A stretch of DNA of 64,000 nt from Cocos nucifera (GCA_006176705.1 QRFJ01000084.1:496001-560000); one strand, 5' to 3'. Counted from the first letter of the stretch, positions 11,259-23,796 are shown. Numbers and translations: made by a program. The notes: generated by a model not told the origin, from the letters alone.

Positions 11259-14252
11259 TGTTAGATATATGTACCCTAGAAGCCAAAATTGGCTGACACT
11301 TGTAATACACTTCTAGGGGCAAAATTATAATTTTGACTATAATCAATAAAATGGATTATTTTCTATCACATATGTGTATTTAGTGTCTGTGATACATCCT
11401 TTGAGTTAATGATAATGATAATTCATATTTTCAAGAGTTGAAAATTTAAAACATGAATAATCATTATTAACTCATAAAATGCTTTCGACCATAAGATCAT
11501 CATGAGGATGGTGATTATTTCGGAAGGTTGGTGTACAATCGCTTCTTTTTAGTAGATGAGTCTTGAGTCTACGGTGTGGACACACCGGAGCGAGAGTACA
11601 GGTACTCGTTAGAGAACGAGGGCACTGAGCGTGACCATCTCGAGTAGTCATTAGGAAGTCTATCTTCTCGTCAATAACTGACTCGATTGTGCAATAGTGT
11701 GTCTGGTTCTTTGACCTAAGATGCATCAACAGTTCATCTTGAGGGTGTTATAGTTTGACTACACCATTACTCGATCTCCTAGCTATTCGGAATCCTGAGG
11801 TGTATGTTGGCTATAGCATGTTTATTGCAGGAACTGGATTGCATCAAGATGGAATCTATCTACCTCAATGGTAGAGGAGCAGCCCTATGATGATCATGAG
11901 AATCAAGTTCAGAAGCCCATGGCCATGGCAGAGTGAAATAATAGAAAGAGTTTCTATTTAGGTTTTCATATCAAACTTCAATCGATTGATTACATCATAC
12001 GACAGAAATTAGGGTTTGACGAGTTCACCTTAACCCTAATCTGATCGAGGCTCAAGATAGAAGAACTTAATCACATAGGTAGCTGCACCAAGAGGTTCGC
12101 ATTCAGCTCTGATGGATTGCCACCATATACTGCTAGATGTCACTGATGGATTTTGGGAGCAATTAGAATGATTTAGGTGATCGATCATTCTAGCTATTCG
12201 AATAAGAAGTATTCTGATCTATCGAAAAGAGTTTCGATGATATCGATGATAGAGATCATGATATATCCTATTATCATACAGAACTAAACTTAACTGGATC
12301 ACACAAATAAAGGTTTGAATCTAGTGATCATCAATTGAATTGATCTAGTTCAATTGATCTGAATGAGATTCAATTAGGTTCAAAAAAATCGTGCTAACAC
12401 TTGATTGAATCTAATGTTCTTCTTTTACTATCATAAATAGTTATCCTGACTGAGTCAAAGAAGTTTGTGCTCAATCAGAGGCCTTCACTTGGTCCGACTG
12501 GAGCTTGCCCCGGTCAAAAAAGGGTTGTCTTATTTTGTAAGACAATACCTGCCATTTTTGGTCACCTGCCATTTTTCGTCCTTTGACTTTGGTAGAGGAG
12601 CAGCTCTATGATGATCATGAGAATCAAGTTCAGAAGTCCATGGCTATGGCAGAGTGAAATAATAGAAAGAGTTTCTATTTAGATTTTCACATTGGACTTG
12701 AGTCGAATGATTACATTATATAACAAAGACTAGGGTTTGACGAGTTCACCTTAACCCTAATCTGATCGAGGCTCGAGATAGAAGAACTTAATCACACAGG
12801 TAGCTGCACCAAGAGGTTCACATTCAACTCTGATGGGTTGCCACCATATACTGCTAGATGTCACTGGTGGATTTTGGGAGCAATTAGAATGATTTAGATG
12901 ATCGATCATTCTAGCTGTTCGAATTAGAAGAGTTTTGATCCATCGAAAGGAGTTTCGATGATGTCGATGATAGAGATCATGACATATCCCATTACCATAC
13001 AGAACTGAACCTAATTGGGTCACACAAATAAGGGTTTGAATCTGGTGATCATCAATTGAACTGATCCAATTCAATTGATCTGAATGAGATTCAATTAGGT
13101 TCAAGGAAATTGTGCTAGCACTTGATTGAACCTAACATTCTTCTTTTGCTATCACAAATAAGTTATCCTGACTGAGCTAAAGAAGTTTGTTCTCAATCAG
13201 AGACCTTCATATGGTCTGATTGGAGGTTGTCCAAGTCAGAAAAGGTTGTCTTATTTTGTAGGACATTACCTACCATTTTTGATCACCTATCATTTCTCAT
13301 TCTTTGACTTTGGTCAAAAGTCTACCTTTGACTGGTCAAATGTTGATCATTGATACTTTGACTTCTATCCATGTGTCAAACACCTATTGGAGAGCTGGTG
13401 GGGGCCTGTCCCCCTACCAGAACCTAGCAAGGAAGAGGGCGCACGCCACCCTTGGCATGTGCCCAAGTTGGAGGCGCCCAGGAGTCCCTATTGGATAGGG
13501 ACTCCATCTTCTTTTTGGATTCCGATTAGAGTTCTCCTAAGAACCAACTTTGACTGGTCTTAAGCACCCTCTAAGGAGAAATTCAGGGGTTTCTATTCCC
13601 ACCAATCAGATTTAGATCTGATTTCACAAAGGGTTGTGATTGGTTAGGAAGAAGAGTTGGATCATAAATAGTCTATAAATAAGACCCTACGCCCAACTCA
13701 AATTAAGATTGAATCATAATTTCCCACACCCCAAGGCTACCTCTTCCCTCTTCCTCCATGCCAAACCCACCTTCTCCCTCTTCTCTCCACATCCAAAAGA
13801 GTTTTGGAGCTTGGTTGGTGCAATCCAGATGAGGGAAAGGCGACTGAAAGCTAGAAGGCTGCACTGCTGCAAAGGACGACTGCTGATCTTCAAAAAGAAT
13901 TTTGAAGATCCTCTAGATCAGATCCAGATTTGATTTCTGAAGATGTGATAGAGAAGAAGAGGATCTCTAGATCTAGCCCAAGTGGATATCGGTAGAGGCC
14001 AGGCACTTGCGTGGCTTGATCCAGAACCTTCCGCTGCTTACAGGATCATCAACGGATAATAGGATTACCCACTTCAAGATAAATTAAATCTAATTTAATT
14101 TATCTAATTTTATTTTAATTTTTAAAATAATAATAATTAGATTTAAAATATCTTAAATCTAATCTGGATCAAAGAGAAAAATTTTTGAAATATATCTCTT
14201 GATCTGATCTGATCTGAACGAACCTGATCCGAGAAATCAGATTATTCCTTCA
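11259..14252 (+). repeat. Angela-type Copia LTR, type 2, full, enlarged by internal duplication
   Basis: Starts TGTTAGATATATGTACCC and ends CTTCA two bases before a primer-binding site. It is 2994 bp, against 2268 bp for the LTR at 23797-26064. The excess is explained by a tandem duplication of about 721 bp (11871-12591 and 12592-13312). It serves as the 5' LTR of the damaged internal region at 14253-17505. Confidence 0.85.
11871..13312 (+). repeat. 721-bp tandem duplication inside the LTR
   Basis: Unit 1 starts GTAGAGGAGCAGCCCTATG at 11871 and unit 2 starts GTAGAGGAGCAGCTCTATG at 12592. Both run through the same landmarks (GGGTTTGACGAGTTCACC, then CACCATATACTGCTAG) to CTTTGACTTTGGT. The two copies differ at scattered positions, so the duplication is not recent. 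The breakpoint shows a short GGT(A) microhomology. Confidence 0.85.
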
Positions 14253-14254
14253 AC

Positions 14255-14271
14255 TGATATCAGAGCCAAAG
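14255..14271 (+). other. Primer-binding site (tRNA-Met type), one base off
   Basis: TGATATCAGAGCCAAAG lies two bases after the LTR end. The canonical Copia site complementary to initiator tRNA-Met begins TGGTATCAGAGC; here G to A at the third base. Confidence 0.75.
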
Positions 14272-14499
14272 TTTTAAAAGTATTTAGATCTAATTTTAAA
14301 TTTATTTTAATTAAAAATAAGTGATTTCAGATGTCACATAAGATGTGATCAGATCTGAAATCAAAAAAAATTAAAATTAAATGATTTGAATCTAAGATTA
14401 GACAATATGCATGACTAGTTCTAAAATAGAATAGTTCTATAGAATAGTCTTGTATGTTTTCAATTTAATTTGATTAAATCTTAAAATAATAATAATTAG

Positions 14500-17400
14500 A
14501 TCTAAAACTACAAAATAGGTGGAAGGAGCAAAGAAGAAGAAGGTAGAGTCGAAGAAGAAGGCCGATGTCAAAGGAAAGTATTTTCATTGTAATAGCGACG
14601 GCCATTGGAAGCGTAACTGCCCTACTTACCTGGCCACCCCGAAGAACAAAAAGAAAGGTCCTTTTAGAGGTATGCTTGTTATTGAGTCTAACCTTATGAT
14701 TTCTTCTGCATCCAGTTGGATGCTTGACTCTGATTCTAGTGCTCATCTGTGCACTTCTATGCAGGGTCTTAAGGACAGCAGAAGACTGAGGGATGGAGAC
14801 ATGATTCTACATATTGAAAATAGAGCAAGAGTTGCTGCAGTAGCCGTGGAAACATATCCTCTTCGATTACCATCTAGTTTAGACTTAGTTTTGAAAGACT
14901 GTTATTATATGTCTGCAGCTAGTAGAAATTTGATTTCTGTTTCATGCTTAGCACTAGAAGGCTATGTGATTACCTTCTTTAAGGACCATTGTAACATTCT
15001 TTATGAAAGAAATAAAATTACATATGGTTTTCTTATTAACGGTCTTTATCAGCTACATATCAATGTACCTGTTCTAACTATCGAGCAAAACGTGAATGCC
15101 AAACAACCTAAGGATAGTCCAAATGACATGTATCTGTGGCATCTCTGATTGGGTCATATAGTAGACGATAGGATCAACAAATTGGAGAAAAATGGACTAT
15201 TGAGTCCATTGACTTCCGAGTCATATCCAACTTGTGAATCGTCTTCAAGTCAAAATGACTAAACTCCCTTTTATAGGACATGGGGAAAGGGCCACAGATC
15301 TCATTGCCCTAGTACATACTGATGTGTGCGGCCCATTTGATGTGCCGACTAGAGGTAATTTTATCTACTACATTACCTTTATCGATGATCCATCTAGGTA
15401 TGGGTATTTGTATCTTATGAGACACAAGTTTAAAGCTTTTGAAAAGTTCAAAGAATTCAGACATAAAGTAGAAAAATAAATTGGAAAACCCATTAAGGTC
15501 CTTCGATCAGATTGAGGAGGTGAATACCTTAGCCAAGAATTTCTAAACTATCTCAAGAAAAATGGCATAGTCTCTCAATGGACTCCATCAAGAATACCTC
15601 AACTCAACGAGATTTCAGAATGGAGAAATCGGACTCTATTGGATATAGTCCGATCCATGATGAGCTTCACAGACCTTTCTGATTTTCTTTAGGGATACTC
15701 ATTGTTAACTTCAATTTATCTACTGAATAGGGTTTTCTCTAAAACCATTCCTACCATACCGTATGAGATATAGCACGGTAAGAAATCAAGTCTGAGTCAT
15801 CTCAGAATTTGGGATTATCCGGCTCATATCAAAAGATAATAAGCGGACAAGTTAGAGTTTAGGTCCTTCAGAGCTCGATTCATAGGTAATCCTAAAGAGT
15901 CATTAGGATCCTATTTCTACATTCAAGAAGACCATAATGTGATTGTGAGTCGACATGCCATCTTTCTTGAAAAATAGTTTATTCAAGATAGCGACATTGG
16001 AAAGCAGATTAAGCTTGATGAGAAAGTCTCACAAGTACAACGAGCTAAGGACCAATTGGAACCAAATTAGGTTGAGCAAATAAGAACACCTCCACCTCGT
16101 AGATCGAAAAGAGTTTTTCGTCCCTATGAAAGATACTTAGATATTATTTCAGAGAAAGTAGAGGAAATGTTCCTCGTGGGTAATGGTGCTCATGGTGATG
16201 ATCCCAAAATCTACAACGAGGTGATATCAGATATCGACTCCAAGAAATGGCTAGAGGCAATGCAGTCAGAAATTAACTTGATCACTCAAACCAAGTCTGG
16301 ACCTTCGTAGATCCACCAGAAGGTATAGTACCTATTGGGTGTAAATGGATCTTCAAGAGAAAGATTGGTGCAGATGAAAATATGAAGACATTCAAGGCTA
16401 GACTAGTGGTAAAAGATTATAGTCAACGCAAAGGCATTGACTATCAGGATACCTATTCCCCAGTGGCTATGCTAAAATCCATCCACACATTACTTGCCAT
16501 TGCAGCCTATTTCGATTATGAAATGTGGCAAATGGATGTGAAAATGGCATTCTTAAATGGATATCTTGAGAAAGATATCTATATGGAACAGTCGCTAGGT
16601 TTCACATCCAGTGATACTGATCACAAGGTTTGCAAGCTGCAAAGGTCCATTTATGGACTTAAGTAGGCATCCCGAAGCTGAAAAACTCATTTTAATGATG
16701 TGATCAAAATGTTTGGTTTCATCAAAAATGAAGAGGAATCATGTGTCTTCAAAAAGATCAGTGGAAGCGCTGTTGTCTTCCTCGTATTATACGTGGATGA
16801 CATCCTCCTTATTGGGAATGATATTTCCATGTTAACGATAGTCAAAATATGGTTGTCCAAGAAATTCTCCATGAAAGACCTAGGTGAAGCATCCTTTATT
16901 CTAGGAATTAAGATCTATAGGGATAGACCGAATAGGATGCTAGAACTTTCACAGAAGATGTACATAAAGAAAGTACTAAAGAGGTTTAGTATGGAAAACT
17001 CTAAGAGGGGATTAATATCCTTCAAACATGGTATTCATCTTTCCAAGAAGACGTGCCCTGGCACACCTGTGAAAATAGAAGGCATGAGTAAGATCCTTTA
17101 TGCTTCTGCAATAGGGAGCCTCATGTATGCCATGCTATGTACACGATCTGATATAGCCCATGCTGTGAGTGTCACAAGCAGATATCAGTCAAATCTAGGT
17201 GTACAACACTGGACTTCTATGAAATGTATCCTTAAGTACTTAAGAAGAACTAAGGATATGATGTTGGTCTTTGGTAACGGAGAACTCCAAGTCCAAGGAT
17301 GCACAAACTCAGATTTCGTGTCCGATATAGATGATCTAAAGTCGACATCTAGGAGTCTATTTGTGTCCAATGGTGGTGCTGTCAGCTGCAAGAGTTTCAA

Positions 17401-17505
17401 GCAAACCATGATGGTAGATTCCACCATGAAAGTAGAATATATCGCAGCATCAGAAGCTACGAAGGAAGCATTCTGGTACAAAAAGTTTACTGCAGAAGAA
17501 GAGGA
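14500..17505 (+). pseudogene. Angela-type Copia gag-pol relic, copy A
   Basis: A large deletion near 14512 joins the leader to the 3' end of gag. In order: zinc-knuckle remnant (HCNSDGHWKRNC, about 14585-14620), protease-like LDSDSSAHLC (about 14727; the expected DSGS glycine is Asp), GAG-pre-integrase, integrase start (HTDVCGPFD near 15320), reverse transcriptase (QMDVKMAFLNGYL near 16530, LYVDDILLIGND near 16790) and RNase H ending at FWYKKF near 17490. Stops and frameshifts are scattered (for example 15147, 15477, 16663). At 17497-17510 pol runs straight into the interior of an LTR at shared GAAGAGGAGTTGGAT sequence, so the end of pol, the polypurine tract and the first two-thirds of the LTR were lost by recombination. 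Ty1/copia lineage is certain; 'Angela-like' is from RT style and long LTRs. Confidence 0.85.
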
Positions 17506-18181
17506 GTTGGATTTAGATCTAATTTCCACCAATCGGATTTAGATCTAATTTCACAAAGGGTTGTGATTGGTTGGAAAGAAGAGGAGTTGGATCACAGTTA
17601 GTCTATAAATAAGACTGCACCCAACTCAAATTATGATTGAATCATAATTCTCCACGCCCCAAGGCTGCCTCTCCCCTCTTCCTCCATGCCAAATCACCTT
17701 CTCCCCTTCCTCTCCACATCCAAAAGGAGTTTTGGATTTTTGGTTGGTGCGATCCAGATCAAAGAAAGGCGACTGAAAGCTAGAAGGCTGCATTGCTGCA
17801 AAGGATGACTGCTAATCTTCAAAAGGAGTTTTGAAGATCTTTCAGATCAGATCCAGATCTAATTTTTAGAGATGTAATAGAGAAGAAGAGGATCTCCAGA
17901 TCTAGTTCGAGTGGATACTGGTAGAGGCCAGGCACTTGCATGGCTAGATCCAGAACCTTCCGCTGCGTATAGGATCATCAACGGGTAATAAGATTACCCA
18001 TATCAAGATAAATTAAATTTGATTTAATTTATCTAGATTTTATTTTATTTTTAAAATAATAATAATTAGATCTAAAATATCTTAGATCTAATCTAGATTA
18101 AAGAAAAAAAATTTTGGAATATATCTCTTGATCTGATCAGATCTGAACGAACTTGGTCCGAGAAATCAGAATTTTTCTTCA
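17506..18181 (+). repeat. Truncated Angela-type LTR (3' third only)
   Basis: Corresponds to the last part of the LTR at 11259-14252 (aligned from about 13600) and ends AATTTTTCTTCA just before the next primer-binding site. Its 5' part is missing because copy A recombined into it. It acts as the shared LTR between the two internal regions, giving an LTR-internal-LTR-internal-LTR chain typical of unequal recombination. Confidence 0.8.
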
Positions 18182-18183
18182 AC

Positions 18184-18200
18184 TGGTATCAGAGCCAAGG
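18184..18200 (+). other. Primer-binding site, canonical tRNA-Met type
   Basis: TGGTATCAGAGCCAAGG two bases after the LTR end, perfect for the conserved Copia core TGGTATCAGAGC. Confidence 0.85.
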
Positions 18201-20031
18201 TTCTAAAAGTGTTTAGATCAAATTTTAAATTTATTTTAATTAGAAAATAAATGATTTTAGATGTCACATGAGATGTGATCAGATCTAAAATCAGAATAAT
18301 TAAAATTGAATGATCTGGATCTAAGATTAGAAAATATGCATGACTAGTTCTAAAATAGAATAGTTCTATAGAATAGTCTTGCATGTTTTCAATTTAATCT
18401 GATTAAATCATATTTTAGATCTATTTATTTACTATTTTTTTATATTATAATAGTTATAATAACATCTAAAAAATAGTTAATAAAATTATTTAATTTTAAA
18501 TATCATATGAGATATGATAGATGCATGTCTAGACTAGTTGTAGAATAGTTCTACATAATTATCTAGATTAGAATTTATTTTGATTAGATCAATTTAAATC
18601 TAATTTTTTAGATTATTATGAGATAATTTAGATCTAAAAATATGCATGATTTGATACATGAGATGTATGCAAAATATGCCATGATCAGATCTGATTTATA
18701 TATGAGATATATGATATAGATCTAAAACTATTTTGTAGTATTGCATATTCTTAATTAAGACGTTCCTCTTGGTCGTTCGGTCATAAGAATGAAGAAGGGT
18801 TTAAAGACCCTCTCTTCTCATTCGATGGAGTGTTCTTATGATTTATAAGGGTGCTGCACGTTCGTCCTTAATCAGAAATCCAAAACTTAATTTCTGCAAA
18901 ACCCTAGATCCTGAAACCCTAGGATTTATTGTGCATATTTTGTTTATGAACCCTACTTAAATAAAAATTAAGATTATAGAATATCAATTAGATCTAAAAT
19001 TAAGAATTTCATATCTAAGACATATTCATAATACTGGGTTCGGACTAGGGTAGCTCAATTAGGTCTAAGCAGTTGATCAAATCGAATCAAGAGTTGGTTA
19101 GATAGGATCAACAAAGCTTAAATTGACCGACCTAATAGGATTAAGTTTGGGTCAAGATCAAGTCACGATCAAGCAAGACCTAATTAGGCTCAGAGGTTAG
19201 AGTCTGGATTGTAGGCTAACCCAATTGGTTTTGGCTCAACAATTTGGTGTCTAAGGTAAGTTTGGCATATACGACCGACTGGTTTTTAATTGGAAGCTAC
19301 TCAACCTGAATGCATTCTTGTATGAGTTAATGGCATATTCCTTCCATCGGTATCACTTACCTGACCATATCTGTTGACACAGTTCTGATCTGAGGTGGTC
19401 AATAATCCGAGCTAACCCATGCCACTAGGTTAGTCATAATTGTTATGACTATGACAAGTCTAGTTTAATGAGACCTGAATCAATTCTCCCTAAGAAAAGA
19501 TTAAGTCTGAGGTCTTCCACCATTGTAGATGTGTGGGCCCTTTATGAGGTTGATTGTTCTCGGCTGGATACAGTGGCTTAGTTGCACTGGGAAGATGCAA
19601 CCATGTCTATTAGGCATTGGATGCTATGGGTTGGAGGATAAGTTGGGCTCAATATTTTGGATACGGTGAGAGACTCAATTAGGAACCCAGTCTGTGCAAA
19701 TGGTGGGTTAGACTTAACTAAGAAGTGGATCAATATTCCAGATATGGTGAGATTCATGAATTAGAGACCAAGTTTGGACGCACCATGATTAGAGAATCAT
19801 TGAACAAGAGTTGTTCACTCATTGGCTAACCCATCACCAATAACTGTTAGGTGAGGTGATGAGTCAGTTGGTGAGACCGCACCACCCACTAGAAATCATT
19901 AGTCGTGGAGATTTTTGCATCTCTATAGAGGGAGTGTAAGGATTCGAGAAAATAGTGGGAGCTAATTTGTTTAAAAATAAAATCCCTAAATAAATTAGTC
20001 CAATCATAATTATAGTATCTAACTAGAATCT
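18201..20031 (+). other. Long untranslated leader of Angela-type copy B
   Basis: About 1.8 kb between primer-binding site and gag with no supportable coding frame. It contains repeated GATCTAAAA/TCTAGATTAG motifs, a strong hairpin at 18782-18840, and a later GC-moderate section with AATTAGG/GGTTAGTC motifs. Leaders of this length are known in large Angela-type elements and usually hold dimerisation and packaging signals; that role is inferred. Confidence 0.6.
18782..18840 (+). promoter_or_regulatory. Multi-segment hairpin in the leader
   Basis: CATAAGAA (18782-18789) pairs with TTCTTATG (18833-18840). Inside it GAATGA pairs with TCATTC, GAAG with CTTC and GGGT with ACCC, around a TTAAAG loop. 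The arrangement is preserved apart from small indels near 22560-22605. It lies about 600 nt downstream of the primer-binding site, a plausible place for an RNA packaging or dimerisation element. Function is inference. Confidence 0.55.
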
Positions 20032-20872
20032 TTGACTCTCTACAGGAAAATGTCTATGTCCAACCCATTAGCACGTATCCTGGACACACATAGACTGACC
20101 GAACCCAATTATAGAGATTGGCTCAGAAACTACAAAATAGTTTTGGGTTCCGAGAAGTTAACCCATGTACTGGACCAGGAACCTCCCACCTTACCAGCCC
20201 GTCCATCTATTGAACAGAGAGCATCTTTGGAAAAATGGATAGACGAAGATAATAAGGCCAGATATTACATGTTGGGCTTGATGTCTGATGAGCTCCAGCA
20301 CCAACATGAGGATATCGGGATAGCTCCCCAAATGTTGGCACACCTGCAGGAGATGTTTGGTGAATAGAGTCGCACAGCCAAGTATCAAGTCACGAAATAA
20401 CTTTTTAAGGCTAAGATGCGTGATGGGCAGTCAGTCCAAGATCACTGTCTGACAATAATCAAGGACATGGAGGAGCTTGAGAAGCTCGATGTGAAGTTAG
20501 ACTTGGACTTGCAGAACGATATTATTCTGCAATCCTTGACTGATGCATATGGGCAATTCATCATGAATTACTACATGCATAAACTTCAAAATTCCTTGGC
20601 CGAATTAATGAATATGTTGGTTACCGCTGAGCTTTCTATGAAAGGTTCTAAAGGCTCAGTTCTTGCAATGGAATGGACTTCTTCCAAAATAAAGTTTTAT
20701 GAAAAGAAAAAGAAGTCTGCGTAAAAGCAGAAGACGAAAGAGCAAAGAAGAAGAAGGCAGAATCGAAGAAAAAGGCCGATGTCAAAGGAAAGTATTTCTA
20801 TTGCAACAGTGATGGCCATTGAAAGTGGAAGTGCCCTACGTACCTGGCCACCCTGAAAAATAAGAAGAAAGG
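20032..20872 (+). pseudogene. Angela-type Copia gag, copy B
   Basis: Retrotransposon capsid protein relic. The frame from the ATG at 20050 contains LTEPNYRDWLRNYKIVLGSE, the Copia gag N-terminal (UBN2-like) style. A stop at 20365 and another at 20398 split it. It continues with QSVQDHCLTIIKDMEELEKL and then ILQSLTDAYGQFIMNY to about 20720, followed by a Lys-rich linker. The zinc knuckle near 20790-20835 is defective: the first Cys position is Phe/Tyr, as in copy A, and a stop replaces Trp. Downstream protease is in another frame. Confidence 0.85.
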
Positions 20873-20885
20873 TCCTTCTGGAGGT

Positions 20886-21310
20886 ATGCTCATTATTGAG
20901 TCTAATCTTACGATTTCTTCTGCATCCAGTTGGTTGCTTGACTCTGGTTCTAGTGCTCATTTGTGCACTTCCACGCAGGGTCTTGAGGATAGCAGGAGGT
21001 CGAGGGATGGAGACATGATCCTATGCATCGGTAATGGAGCAAGAGTTGCTGCAGTAGCCATGGGAACATACTCTCTTCGATTACCATCTAGTCTAGACTT
21101 AGTTTTGAAAGACTGTTATTATGTGCCTGTAGCTAGCAAAAATTTGATTTCTATTTCATGCTTAGCACAAGAAGGCTATGTGATTACCTTCTTTAAGGAC
21201 CATTGTAACATTCTTTATGAAAGAAATAAAATTGCAAATGGTTTTTTTATTAATGGTCTTTATCAGCTACATATTGATGTACCTGTTCTAACTATCGAGC
21301 AAAACGTTTA
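20886..21310 (+). pseudogene. Angela-type Copia protease / GAG-pre-integrase fragment, copy B
   Basis: The frame contains SWLLDSGSSAHLC, an intact-looking aspartic protease active-site motif (D-S-G-S), followed by the YVP.A.KNLIS region of GAG-pre-integrase. It matches copy A (14685-15090) closely up to GAGCAAAACGT near 21303. A short unmatched stretch (21308-21320) follows, then the sequence jumps into a copy of LTR and leader. Integrase and the N-terminal half of reverse transcriptase are missing from this copy. Confidence 0.85.
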
Positions 21311-21315
21311 TGGAA

Positions 21316-22605
21316 CGAGAGGTTGGATTTAGATCTAATTTCACCATCGGATTTAGATCTAATTTCACAAAGGGTTGTTGATTGGTTGGAAGAAGAGGAG
21401 TTGGATCACAGTTATGTCTATAAAATAAGACTGACCCAACTCAAATTATGATTGAATCATAATTCTCCACGCCCAAGGCTGCCTCTCCCCTCTTCCTCCA
21501 TGCCAAATCACCTTCTCCCTTCCTCTCCACATCCAAGGAGTTTTGGATTTTTTGGTTGGTCGATCCAGATCAAAGAAAGGGCGACTGAAGCTAGAAGGCT
21601 GCATTGCTGCAAAGGATGACTGCTAATCTTCAAAAGGAGTTTTGAAGATCTTTCAGATCAGATCCAGATCTAATTTTTAGAGATGTAATAGAGAAGAAGA
21701 GGATCCTCAGATCTAGTTCGAGTGGATACTGGTAGAGGCCAGGCACTTGCATGGCTAGATCCGAACCTTCCGCTGCGTTAGGATCATCAACGGGTAATAA
21801 GATTACCCATATCAAGATAAATTAAATTTTGATTTAATTTATCTAGATTTTATTTTATTATATTTTAATTAGATCTAAATATCTTAGATCTAATCTAGAT
21901 TAAGAAAAAAATTTGGAATATATCTCTTGATCTGATCAGATCTGAACGAACTTGGTCCGAGAAATCAGAATTTTTCTTCAACTGGTATCAGAGCCAAGGT
22001 TCTAAAAGTGTTTAGATCAAATTTTTTTTTTTTTAAATTAGAATTTGTTTAGATGTCACATGAGATGTGATCAGATCTAAAATCAGAAATAATTAAAATT
22101 GAATGATCTGGATCTAAGATTAGAAAATATGCATGACTAGTTCTAAATAGAATAGTTCTATAGAAGTCTTGCATGTTTTCAATTTAATCTGATTAAATCA
22201 TATTTTAGATCTATTTATTTACTATTTTTTTTATTATAATAGTTATAATAACATCTAAAAATAGTTAATAAATTATTTATTTTAAATTATATGGATATGA
22301 TAGATGCATGTCTGACTAGTTGTAGAATAGTTCTACATAATTATCTAGATTAGAATTTATTTTGATTAGATCAATTTAAATCTATTTTTAGATTATTTAA
22401 GATAATTTTAGATCTAAAAATATGCATGATTTGATACATGAGATGTATGCAAAATATGCCATGATCAGATCTTTTTATATATGAGATATATGATATAGAT
22501 CTAAAACTTTTGTAGTATTGCATATTCTTATATTAAGACGTTCCTCTTGGTCGTTCGGTCATAAGAATGAAGAAGGGTTTAAAGACCCTTCTTCTTCATT
22601 CGTGG
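21316..22605 (+). repeat. Indel-rich copy of 17503-18830 (LTR tail plus leader); probable assembly artefact
   Basis: Follows 17503-18830 from the recombinant junction GTTGGATTTAGATCTAATTTC, through LTR end, primer-binding site and leader hairpin. It is about 38 bases shorter and differs mostly by one- or two-base indels in homopolymers and short repeats: CCCCAAGG becomes CCCAAGG, AAAAGGAGTTTT becomes AAGGAGTTTT, GGTGCGATCC becomes GGTCGATCC. The copy begins in the middle of an LTR and ends abruptly inside reverse transcriptase sequence at 22606. That pattern suggests uncorrected long-read sequence used to fill a gap; a true duplication should mostly differ by substitutions. Confidence 0.75.
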
Positions 22606-23782
22606 ATAGGTTTCACATCCAGTGATACTGATCACAAGGTTTGCAAGCTGCAAAGGTCCATATATGGACTTAAGCAAGCATCTCGGAGCTGGAACACTCA
22701 TTTCAATGATGTGATCAAAAAGTTTGGTTTCATCAAAAATGAAGAGGAACCATGTGTTTTCAAAAGGGTCAGTGGGAGCGCTGTTGTCTTCCTCGTATTG
22801 TACGTGGATGACATCCTCCTTATTGGGAATGATATTCCCATGTTGACATCAGTCAAAATGTGGTTGTCCAAGGAATTCTCCATGAAAGACCTAGGTGAAG
22901 CATCCTTTATTCTAGGAATTAAGGTCTATAGGGATAGACCGAATAGGATGCTAGGACTTTCACAGAAGATGTACATAGAGGAAGTACTAAAGAGGTTTAG
23001 TATGGAAAACTCTAAGAGGGGATTAATACCCTTCAGACATGGTATTCATCTTTCCAAGAAGATGTGCCCTAGCACACCTGAGGAAATAGAACGCATGAGC
23101 AAGATCCCTTATGCTTCTGCAATAGGGAGCCTCATGTATGCCATGCTATGTACACGACCTGATATAGCCCATGCTGTGAGTGTCACAAGCAGATATCAGT
23201 CAAATCCAGGTGAAGAACACTGGACTTCTGTGAAATGTATCCTTAAGTACTTGAGAAGAACTAAGGATATGATGTTGGTCTTTGGTAATGGAGAACTCCA
23301 AGTCCAGGGATACACAGACTCGGATTTCATGTCCGATATAGATGATCGAAAGTCGACATCTGGGAGTCTGTTTGTGTGCAATGGTGGTGCTGTCAGCTGG
23401 AAGAGTTTCAAGCAAACTGTGATAGCAGATTCCACCATGGAAGCAGAATATATCGCTGCATCAGAGGCTGTGAAGGAAGCATTCTGGTACAAGAAGTTTG
23501 CTGCAGAAATTGGAGTAATGCCATCAGATGCCATTCCTCTATACTGCGACAACAATGGCGCCATAGCCCTTGCTAAGGAGCCGAGGTCTCACCAAGAAAT
23601 CCAAGCATATTGAGCGGCGATACCACCTCATCCGCGATTACCTCGAAAAGGGTTACGTCGAGGTCAAGAGAGTCAACTCCACAGATAATGTGGCAGACCC
23701 ACTTACAAAGCCGTTGGGCCAGCAGAAGATCGAAGCCCACCTTGAGAAGATGGGACTTAGACTTGTAGCCAATTGGCTTTAG
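22606..23782 (+). pseudogene. Angela-type Copia reverse transcriptase (C-terminal half) and RNase H
   Basis: Begins at GFTSSDTDHKVCKLQRSIYG, runs through the catalytic LYVDDILLIGND motif (near 22800), LSKEFSMKDLGEASFILGIK, the 'SKIPYASAIGSLMYAM' thumb and RNase H (GYTDSDFMSDIDDRKSTSG, AEYIAASEA). It stays open to 23613 and finishes after one frameshift near 23570 with the usual HLIRDYLEKGYVEVKRV and ADPLTKPL tail, ending at a stop at 23782. It is much better preserved than copy A. The upstream start in the frame (22567) is leader sequence, not a real N-terminus. Confidence 0.9.
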
Positions 23783-23796
23783 GACAAGTGGGAGAT
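23783..23796 (+). other. Polypurine tract
   Basis: ACAAGTGGGAGAT directly before the LTR start TGTTAGATATATG at 23797. Confidence 0.75.

Noticed and set aside
22567..22605. N-terminal start of the long reverse transcriptase frame
   Set aside because: These codons are leader sequence fused to RT by the suspicious 21316-22605 segment, not a real protein start.
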